This document shows, one piece after another, positions 46,601-52,957 of a stretch of 52,957 nucleotides of DNA. How positions within the stretch are numbered: the stretch's first letter is position 1; the number at the start of each line of letters is the position of its first letter. Made by a program: the position numbers and the translations under genes. Origin of the DNA: Pyxidicoccus fallax (lineage in GTDB: Bacteria > Myxococcota > Myxococcia > Myxococcales > Myxococcaceae). The notes beneath the pieces were generated by a model, which saw only the letters and a program-made list of their open reading frames with translations, was not told where the DNA came from and searched no databases. The stretch is from assembly GCF_012933655.1 (NCBI RefSeq), contig NZ_JABBJJ010000044.1, forward strand, positions 1 to 52,957. The letters run 5' to 3'.

Positions 46601-46830
46601 CTACAGCACCGAGGTGTTCCCGAGCCAGTCCGCTGCTTCCTTGCTTCCTTCCGTACCGCGGCGGGAGCGAGCGTGTTGCGCGCCACCTCGTCCAGGACGC
46701 TCCTCAGCTCGGCCCCGCGAGCCGGCTCCAGGTCCGTGTCGAGGAGGCGCCCGAGCATCATGACGCCGAACAGCGAGGGGCACGCCGCAGGGAAGCCACG
46801 AGCGCGGGCTCATAGCCCTCCAGGCTCTCC
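46601..46830 (-). pseudogene. Frameshifted coding remnant
   Basis: On the minus strand three frames in succession read like one helical protein: YEPALVASLRRAP, then LFGVMMLGRLLDTDLEPARG and AELRSVLDEVARNTLAPAAV, then EAADWLGNTSVL before TAG at 46601-46603. One or two frameshifts would join them. The pattern resembles HEAT-like or transport-associated helical repeats. No start region is visible. The family is unknown. Confidence 0.35.
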
Positions 46831-46919
46831 GGGTCGGGCTGATTTCAGCTCCATCTAAAATATAGACATACAAGCATTCACCGGGTTTCCATTTGAATTC
46901 GGCGCAAGTGCGCTGTACA

Positions 46920-46949
46920 GAGAGCGTGTTGCACCTGCAACACGCTCTC
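46920..46949. other. Perfect 14-bp inverted repeat, 2-base centre
   Basis: GAGAGCGTGTTGCA at 46920-46933 and its exact complement TGCAACACGCTCTC at 46936-46949 flank CC. It lies about 95 bases before the DUF6055 gene start, downstream of the AT-rich patch. As RNA it would fold into a very stable stem; as DNA it could be a protein-binding site. No T-run follows, so a terminator is less likely. Confidence 0.6.
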
Positions 46950-47042
46950 GGTTCCGGGCGCGCGCCTCCCCTCTGGCGCGCGCGTGGGTTGGGTGCGCCA
47001 TGGATTCGAACTGCCATCCCCCCAGGCAAGGATTGTGAAACC

Positions 47043-48959
47043 ATGATGAGACACCGCAAGGCATTGCCTCTCTCCGCCCTGCTGTTCGCGATGGGCGTCT
47101 TCGGAACCGGATGTCACCCGGACGGAGCGCTGGCGGAGGAAGAGAGCGTCTCCAGCGGATGTGTCGGCGACGGATGTACCAGCGGCGAGGCGGAAGGCAC
47201 CCGCGACGCCACGCTGGCGGCCGCGTGCGAGCCAGGGACCACGACGACGGCCTGGGCGACGAGCTGCCCCACCACGCCCCCGCCCTGCACCGCGGGCACG
47301 TGGACCGCGGGCGGCCCGGACCCCGACCATCAGAACTTCCGGCTGGTCCGCGAGTCCGCGCACTTCGCCATCTACTCGGATGAGAGCATCTCCAGCACCA
47401 CGGCGCAGGCCGCGCTCGACACGCTGGAGAACACCATCTGGAAGACCTATTTCGGGTCGCCCATCTTCTTCAAGGAGCCGCTCTGCAACCTGACCAACAA
47501 GACCAAGGTCAGCGTGCACGTGCACTCCGGCTGGGGGCTCTCCGGCGGCGCCTGGAGCTCCACGCGGATGGGCATGTGGATTGGCCCCGGCGCGCTCGCT
47601 GACCGCTGGGGGCTCGCGCACGAGTTCATGCATGCCGTGCAGAGCGTCAGCGGCGGCATGACGTGCAACCAGTCCAACACCTGCGGGTGGATCTACGAGA
47701 GCCACGCCAACTTCATGCCGCACCAGCTCCCCGAGTACCGCGGCGAGGTGCACTGCTCGGAGATGGCCGTCAACGCGCCGCACGTCTATCTGGGCTCCAC
47801 GCGCGACCGCTACTGCAACTGGCAGTTCATGGAGTTCCTCAAGGACAAGCACTGCTACAGCGCCGTCAACGAAATCTGGACGGCCAGCCCGAGCAACGAC
47901 CCGTTCTCGCAAATCATGAAGACGCGAGGCTGGAACATCGGCCAGCTCAACGACTTCTTCGGCGAGTGGGCCATGCACAACGTGACGTGGGACTACAAGG
48001 ACCCGCCTCCCACGGCCGGCGGCAACCAGGGGCCGACGTACCGCTCGCGGTACGGCTCCATCACCAGCAAGACGCGGCCCGAGCGGCGCCTGCGGCTGAC
48101 GCAGCTCGACCCGCTGGACGCGAGCTACGCGACGAACCGGCGCTTCGTGACGCCGTCCGCCTGGGCGCCGCAGCGCTGGGGCTACAACATCGTGCGGCTC
48201 TACCCGGAGGCGGGCGCCACCAGCGTGACAGTGACGTTCCGCGGCGTCACGCAGACCGGCGCGGACTCCGACTGGCGCTGGGGCCTGGTCGCCACGGACA
48301 GCGCCATCACCACGCCGCGCTACAGCCCCCTGCAGCGCGGCGCGGACGGTGAGCTCACCTTCTGCGTCACCCCCGGCGAGGCGCTGTTCCTCGTCGTGGT
48401 GGGCACCCCGTCGGTGCAGAAGCAGATTGTCTGGGACCAGCCCTACAACACCATTCACCGCTACCCGTGGATGGTGCAGCTCGCGAACGCCTGGCCCGAA
48501 GGGTTCGTCAATGGCACACAGGCCGCCTGCCCCTCGGGAACGCAGCGTCATTCCAACGGCGGTGGCTGCGTCGTCAGCGGCGTCCCCACGAGCGTGTACG
48601 TGGGCCCCTACGCGCAGGTGCTCGGCGGCACCGTGAGCGGCACGGCGCGCATCGAGGACCACGCCACCGTCCTCTCGGGCAACGTCTCCGGCGGCACCGT
48701 CACCGGCCTCTCCGTGCTGACGAATGGCTTCAGCGTCAGCGGCTCGGCCCGGGTGGCCGCGACCTTCTACCCGCTGGGCTTCTACGAGGGCCAGCAGGCG
48801 GTGTCGGGAACGGCGCGACTCATCGGTGACATCGAGTACCGCGGCGTCGGCCTGAACAAGTCGAGCGGCACGTACTACGGCTTCGTCGACGCGAGCACGC
48901 CGTCCGCATCGAACACGACGGATGTAACTATCGCGCCACCGTATACGTGGCGTCCGTAG
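47043..48959 (+). CDS. DUF6055/Svx-like secreted HEFMH lipoprotein
   Basis: Protein of 638 residues; AAGGA lies 11 bases before ATG 47043. Lipobox GTGC gives Cys 24, followed by an acidic linker. Residues 95-400 match the DUF6055 group that includes Svx of Pectobacterium and AvrXca of Xanthomonas: HFAIYSDESISSTTAQAALD, a zinc motif H193-EFM-H197 (LAHEFMHAVQS), GWIYESHANFMPHQ and FMEFLKDKHC. The HExxH suggests a metallopeptidase. Residues 500-600 have short repeats (GGTVSGTARIEDHATVLSGN, VSGGTVTGLSVLTNGFSVSG) as in left-handed beta-helices or bactofilin-like turns. Probably acts on host, prey or polymer outside the cell. A strong hairpin follows. Confidence 0.72.
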   Translation: MMRHRKALPLSALLFAMGVFGTGCHPDGALAEEESVSSGCVGDGCTSGEAEGTRDATLAAACEPGTTTTAWATSCPTTPPPCTAGTWTAGGPDPDHQNFRLVRESAHFAIYSDESISSTTAQAALDTLENTIWKTYFGSPIFFKEPLCNLTNKTKVSVHVHSGWGLSGGAWSSTRMGMWIGPGALADRWGLAHEFMHAVQSVSGGMTCNQSNTCGWIYESHANFMPHQLPEYRGEVHCSEMAVNAPHVYLGSTRDRYCNWQFMEFLKDKHCYSAVNEIWTASPSNDPFSQIMKTRGWNIGQLNDFFGEWAMHNVTWDYKDPPPTAGGNQGPTYRSRYGSITSKTRPERRLRLTQLDPLDASYATNRRFVTPSAWAPQRWGYNIVRLYPEAGATSVTVTFRGVTQTGADSDWRWGLVATDSAITTPRYSPLQRGADGELTFCVTPGEALFLVVVGTPSVQKQIVWDQPYNTIHRYPWMVQLANAWPEGFVNGTQAACPSGTQRHSNGGGCVVSGVPTSVYVGPYAQVLGGTVSGTARIEDHATVLSGNVSGGTVTGLSVLTNGFSVSGSARVAATFYPLGFYEGQQAVSGTARLIGDIEYRGVGLNKSSGTYYGFVDASTPSASNTTDVTIAPPYTWRP

Positions 48960-48987
48960 CGCCACCGGGAAGTTGAAACATGTCACG

Positions 48988-49020
48988 CGGGGCGGACGAC
49001 TGCATGAGGCGTCCGCCCCG
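48988..49020 (+). terminator. Terminator hairpin after the DUF6055 gene
   Basis: CGGGGCGGACG at 48988-48998 and CGTCCGCCCCG at 49010-49020 form a perfect 11-bp stem with an 11-base loop, 29 bases after the stop codon. A short T-containing tract (TTGCATCT) follows. It separates the two large lipoprotein genes, so the heparinase-like gene probably has its own promoter. Confidence 0.65.
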
Positions 49021-49112
49021 TTGCATCTCGCGCGGCCATGGGTCGTATTTACGCCTCCGCACCTGGATGGCACCTACCGCCGCACTGCTGAAACAGGCAG
49101 TCAGGGGTCCTC

Positions 49113-52100
49113 ATGCGCCACCTCAAACTCATATCCTTCCTGCTGTCCGCACTCGCTCTCGCCGGCTGCGAGCCAGGGGATGACCTCGGGCACGTGTCCG
49201 ACGTGGACACTCCCGCGGAGGCGGTCACCGACGTCGTCACCCCGTTCGCCGATGGCGGCACCACGGACGCCGGCACGGTGGGCCTCCCGCCTGTTCACAT
49301 CACCCACCCCCACGTGATGCTGACTCCGGAGCGGCTGGCGCAGCTGCGCAACAGCATCCCGCGGCGGACGTTCCCCACCCGTGGCTCCTTGCAGTTCACC
49401 GTGACGCCGCGCTTCCTCTCCCCCCAGTCCCCGCCAGAAATCGACACCACGGGCCAGCCCGTCGCCGTGCAGCTCTTCGACAGCTACGCCACGGACCGCA
49501 ACAGCATCTTCGTCCGCCACGTCTCCAGCTATGACAAGCCGTCGGCGTCCCCGCCCACCGTGGGCTTGCAGATTGGATTCCAGGTGGACCAACGGCTGCC
49601 CCAGTACGCGGAGCTCAAGGCCCTGGGGAAGTACGTCGCCGTGACGAGCGTCGACCTCCCCGTCAACGTGCCCGCCACCTTGCGCATCAGCTGGGACGCC
49701 GTGGCGCACACCGCCAGCGTCCAGGTCGACAGCCGCCCTGTCATCAACCTGAGCTGGTACCGGCTGAGCAGCACCGGCGCCTTCGTGGAATGGTGGCCGG
49801 ATGGCCAGCGGCTCGAGTTCCGCGGCCGCGACGGAGAGCAGGTCACCGGCGTCCAGGTCACCGATGCGGCGCTGAACACGACCGTCAGCTACCCCGCCAT
49901 CGACGCGAACCTGCACCGGGCCTGGTTCATGTTGCGCTCCAGCGCGGATAGCTACGCGAAGAGGCTCTATGACCAGTGCACCGTCAAGACGGACCCCAAC
50001 ACCTGCCCCAGCCCGGTGGTGCTCACGGGCACGGAGCCATCACACCCCTCCCACGTGCAGGACGTGGCCGAGGCCCTGTCCCTGGCCCACCTGATAACGG
50101 GCGAGGCCCGCTTCCGGGATGCGGGCCTCAACTACGCGAGCAAGCTCCTGCAGGTGCCCTATCTGGAGGGCGGCGAGTACTCCATGCGCGGCCGGGTCGC
50201 CGCGATGGGCGTGCTGTATGACTGGATGTACGGGGCCATGTCCACCAACGACGTGCGGGGCGCGGGGCTCACCGGGCGCTACACGCAGAACCTCGCCGCG
50301 GCCATCATCGGCACCATCACCGCGAAGGGCACGGACGGTCTCTACCCGCTGGGAGAGACCTTCTGCGGCAGGCAGCCCATCCTCAGCGGCGTCACCACCG
50401 GCCTCAAGTGCCAGGAGGCGCCCATCATGGAGGGCTGGGATCCGGCGGTGCATGGCTCGAAGCCCACCATCGCGCCCTTCTATTTGTCCGGCCACCATCG
50501 GGGCAACGTGACGGCCATTGCCCTGGCGCTCGCCGCCATCGCCCCCGAGCACTCGCAGGTCCAGCCGATGCTGTCGATGGCGTACGAGCACTTCGAGAAG
50601 GGCTTCAATCGGGTGCGCGAGTGGGTGGGCTCCGAGGGTGGCCACCAGATGGGGTGGTATTACGGCGCGAGCAACTCCGAGGCGTCCGAGGTGTTCCGCA
50701 CGGCGTTCAAGTGGGCCACGCCTCCGCCCGTGCCCACGTTCGCCCAGCGCCAGTTCCTGTTCTGGCTCTACGGCATGCGAACCAATGCCCCGGCGTCCTT
50801 CCCGAAGGCCGGCGACACCTTCGCGGGCGAGTGGGACGAGACGCTCGCCGTGGCGGCGCTGTACGGCTCGCACCACGGCTCGACGGCCACGGCGCCCGTC
50901 GCCCAGTGGCTCTACGAGGACCACATCCTGCCTCGCCGTTCGGGGGGCGGCCTGTGGGACCTGCTGCTGTGGCGCCCGGGCAGGCCCCGGCAGTCACCGG
51001 ATGCGCTGCCGTTGTCGCGCAGCTTCGGACCCACCGGCCACGTGGTGATGCGCGAGAGCTGGCGGTTCGCCCCCACCACCACCCTGCTGGAGTTCCACTC
51101 CGCCGCCTTCACCAGCAGCAATCACCAGCACCTGGACCAGAACAGCCTGTCGCTGTTCTACCGGGCGCCGCTGCTCGTCGACAGCGGCTACTACGACAGC
51201 TACGGCAGCGGGCACTGGCACAACTACTACACGCGCAGCGTGGCCCATAACACCCTGACCGTGTTCGACCCCACCGAGCGCTTCTACATGGGGGCCGACC
51301 GGGCGAACGACGGCGGCCAGTGGTACGCCGATGGCAAGGTGCACTACCCCACCTACGAGCAGATCCGCCCGAGTGGCGTGAACTCGCTGGCGGGCATCGT
51401 GCGCTACGAGCATGGCGCGGACTTCACCTTCTCCGTGGGCGACGCGAGCCGCGCCTATGCCAAGGCGAAGCTCGCCCAGCCGTCCGGCTTCCTCCGCCAC
51501 GTGCTGTTCCTGCGCCAGCCGGGCTTCTGGTCCAAGCCGGTGACGGTCGTCTACGACAGCGTCCAGGTGGCGGCCGGCAAGCAGGGGCTGCGCAAGAGCG
51601 TGCTCTGGCACAGCGTCAACGAGCCCCGCGTCAACGGCCACCTCGCGAACGTGCCCGGCGTCTTCGCCGTCTCGCCGGGCGTGACACCCGTCACCGAGGT
51701 GCGCAACGGCGGCGCCGTCGCCTTCCTCCAGACGCTGCTGCCGGCGGCGCCGGGCCTCTGCAAGATTGGCGGCTTCACGCCGAACGGGCCGGACTACCGC
51801 TTCGCCGTGTCCTCCAACCCGCAGGACTGCGGCACGGCCTCGTTCAGCAACTTCGCGACCACGAAGAGCGAGGCCACCCTGGCCCAGGACCCCGACGTGG
51901 GCGCCTGGCGCGTCGAGGTGGTGGACACCCAGGGCAAGGAGACGGCGCAGTTCCTCCACGTCATCAGCGTGGCGGACGAGGGTGTCACGGCTCCGCCCCC
52001 GGCGCGCCGCCTCACCGCGGATGCTGGCACCGAGGCGGTGCTGCTGGGGAACTCGCTCGTCGTCGTCTTCCCCCAGCGCGGCCTCCAGCAGAGCTCGCAC

Positions 52101-52286
52101 GGCCTCCGCATCGAGGGGCTGGGTCGGAACCGGATGATCGTGACGGGGCTGCTCCCCAACACGCTCTATGCCCTGAACGTCCAGCTCATCATCAACACCT
52201 CGCTGAGCCAGGTGACGCTGACGCCCTCGACCACCGGCACGTACCGCAGCTCCGCGCAGGGCGTGGTGCTGGTGCCGGCCCGCTGA
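49113..52286 (+). CDS. Heparinase II/III-family polysaccharide lyase lipoprotein
   Basis: Protein of 1057 residues; ATG 49113 follows AGGGG by six bases. Signal peptide MRHLKLISFLLSALALAGC (Cys 19). Residues 25-60 are a linker, about 85-260 a jelly-roll-like domain (SLQFTVTPRFLSPQ, LRISWDAVAHTASVQVDSRP) that may bind sugars, and 290-600 an alpha/alpha toroid (VQDVAEALSLAHLITGEARF, GRVAAMGVLYDWMYGAMSTN). The heparinase II/III beta-sandwich follows: SNHQHLDQNSLSLFYRAPLL, VDSGYYDSYG, SVAHNTLTVFDP. The NHQHLDQN and AHNT motifs contain the His/Tyr/Asn residues used for uronic-acid beta-elimination. It is probably a surface lyase for acidic exopolysaccharides or glycosaminoglycan-like polymers. Confidence 0.85.
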   Translation: MRHLKLISFLLSALALAGCEPGDDLGHVSDVDTPAEAVTDVVTPFADGGTTDAGTVGLPPVHITHPHVMLTPERLAQLRNSIPRRTFPTRGSLQFTVTPRFLSPQSPPEIDTTGQPVAVQLFDSYATDRNSIFVRHVSSYDKPSASPPTVGLQIGFQVDQRLPQYAELKALGKYVAVTSVDLPVNVPATLRISWDAVAHTASVQVDSRPVINLSWYRLSSTGAFVEWWPDGQRLEFRGRDGEQVTGVQVTDAALNTTVSYPAIDANLHRAWFMLRSSADSYAKRLYDQCTVKTDPNTCPSPVVLTGTEPSHPSHVQDVAEALSLAHLITGEARFRDAGLNYASKLLQVPYLEGGEYSMRGRVAAMGVLYDWMYGAMSTNDVRGAGLTGRYTQNLAAAIIGTITAKGTDGLYPLGETFCGRQPILSGVTTGLKCQEAPIMEGWDPAVHGSKPTIAPFYLSGHHRGNVTAIALALAAIAPEHSQVQPMLSMAYEHFEKGFNRVREWVGSEGGHQMGWYYGASNSEASEVFRTAFKWATPPPVPTFAQRQFLFWLYGMRTNAPASFPKAGDTFAGEWDETLAVAALYGSHHGSTATAPVAQWLYEDHILPRRSGGGLWDLLLWRPGRPRQSPDALPLSRSFGPTGHVVMRESWRFAPTTTLLEFHSAAFTSSNHQHLDQNSLSLFYRAPLLVDSGYYDSYGSGHWHNYYTRSVAHNTLTVFDPTERFYMGADRANDGGQWYADGKVHYPTYEQIRPSGVNSLAGIVRYEHGADFTFSVGDASRAYAKAKLAQPSGFLRHVLFLRQPGFWSKPVTVVYDSVQVAAGKQGLRKSVLWHSVNEPRVNGHLANVPGVFAVSPGVTPVTEVRNGGAVAFLQTLLPAAPGLCKIGGFTPNGPDYRFAVSSNPQDCGTASFSNFATTKSEATLAQDPDVGAWRVEVVDTQGKETAQFLHVISVADEGVTAPPPARRLTADAGTEAVLLGNSLVVVFPQRGLQQSSHGLRIEGLGRNRMIVTGLLPNTLYALNVQLIINTSLSQVTLTPSTTGTYRSSAQGVVLVPAR

Positions 52287-52957
52287 CGCCAACCTCCTTC
52301 AGCGAAGTCGGGTCAGGGCCTGACGAGCGACGTCATGGAAGGAGTCCCGCGGCAGCGGAGTGAAAGCCGGGCTGCACAACGTCGCGCCTGATTCAGCCAG
52401 GACGTCGTAAGGCCCCGCGGGCGGAGGCATTCGCCCGCCTCGGCACCGGCGTCCCCCCCGCCGTCAGCGCCGTCCTGAGCACCCGCCCATGGGATTGATT
52501 TTCTCCCCAGATGAGCTCCTCACCCACCCGCACGCTTCCCGGTGCCAGCGCGCCCCACGCGCTCTGCGTGCGCCAGCACCTCCCGCGGCGACTGACGTGT
52601 TGTCCGACCGCCCAACGCCTCCGGCCGGGGCGAGTCCGGATGCCAGTGCACGAAGGTGAAGTGGAAGCGCTTCCGCGTCGCGCACCACGCCAGGTGCTTC
52701 TCCGGACGCGTCAGCTCCCTCTCGAAGTCCCCCAGGCGATTCGGCGGATGTCGCCCTCGGCCTCCTGGCGCACCTGCTTGCTGGGCGTAGCCCGCCTTGC
52801 TGTCCTGGCGCCGGAAGCAGCTGCCCACCGACATCCTCCCCGTCCTCGCCTGTTCCTCGGCGCGCACATGCCCGGAGCCGCGCACGGACCGCTTCGCCGC
52901 CGACTCGCGCAGCGTTCATCTCGTACAGGTCCTCCGAGGCCCCCATCCCCTCCCAGC
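52287..52957. other. Window tail with terminator and broken minus-strand frames
   Basis: No intact gene. On the minus strand two overlapping frames (52464-52946 and 52520-52885) carry protein-like segments that switch frame: SEDLYEMNAARVGGEAVRAR, MSVGSCFRRQDSKAGYAQQ and ELTRPEKHLAWCATRKRF followed by HFTFVHWHPDSPRPEALGG. The best parts lie in different frames, as in a decayed gene. No family is recognised. Confidence 0.35.
52417..52438 (+). terminator. Hairpin after the heparinase-like gene
   Basis: GCGGGCG at 52417-52423 and CGCCCGC at 52432-52438 form a 7-bp stem with an 8-base loop, about 130 bases after the stop codon. A C-run rather than a T-run follows. Confidence 0.4.

Larger units (their letters stand above)
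46566..47042. other. Intergenic region with decayed frame, AT-rich patch and hairpin
   Basis: No intact gene. It holds a frameshifted minus-strand remnant (46601-46830), an AT-rich patch around 46853-46875 (TAAAATATAGACATAC) that may be the promoter of the next gene, and a long perfect hairpin at 46920-46949. The patch contrasts sharply with the surrounding GC content. Confidence 0.5.

Noticed and set aside
52464-52946. Intact minus-strand gene of 160 codons at the right edge
   Set aside because: No ribosome binding site, low-complexity composition, and the most protein-like segments lie in other frames.

Overview
The window comes from a high-GC deltaproteobacterium, most likely a member of the Myxococcaceae (Myxococcus, Corallococcus or Pyxidicoccus type). 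This is inferred from style, not from a marker gene: strong GC bias at third codon positions, many secreted lipoproteins with lipobox cysteines and Pro/Gly/Asp-rich linkers, PLL-type propeller repeats, very large multidomain proteins and many single-gene units. I see no rRNA, tRNA, CRISPR array, complete insertion sequence or replication origin.

Layout. 0-3.5 kb: the last codons of an upstream gene, a LamG lipoprotein and an astacin-like protease with a propeller lectin. 3.5-5.4 kb: a decayed DUF421 gene, a CBS-domain protein and an Rnk/GreA-like factor. 5.5-7.4 kb: a DUF1801 protein and an ArsR-SRPBCC-DoxX operon behind a palindromic operator. 7.6-15.6 kb: secreted or unknown proteins, a TetR regulator divergent from a lipoprotein, a Cys-paired Sel1-like lipoprotein, an esterase and a propeller lipoprotein. 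15.7-25.3 kb: a DUF924-FSH1-LRR fusion with a dead hydrolase site, an EEP-fold lipoprotein, and a 1598-residue toxin-like protein ending in a HELAH metallopeptidase domain.

25.5-36.4 kb is the most coherent system. A TetR regulator, an RND adaptor, an HAE1 permease, a TolC protein and a single-POTRA outer-membrane barrel form a leftward efflux unit. The barrel gene has an in-frame TAA 32 codons before its natural end. A leftward patatin/DUF6232 pair follows. Four copies of one 26-bp operator lie in front of the TetR gene, the efflux operon, the patatin gene, and a scar where a second TetR gene has been deleted. Efflux and the patatin lipase therefore look like one regulon.

36.7-47 kb: a GST, an NDH-2-type dehydrogenase, a J-domain/zinc-ribbon protein, a MORN-like protein, and a Baeyer-Villiger monooxygenase coupled by ATGA overlap to an alpha/beta hydrolase and divergent from a PucR-type regulator. 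An orphan MazF toxin and a DUF2314-ankyrin protein follow. 47-52.3 kb: two large secreted lipoproteins, a DUF6055/Svx-like HEFMH protein and a heparinase II/III-like lyase. The last 670 bp hold no intact gene.

Start sites were set from ribosome binding sites, lipobox position and overlaps, so many differ from the longest open frame. All family names rest on motif reading; no database search was possible.
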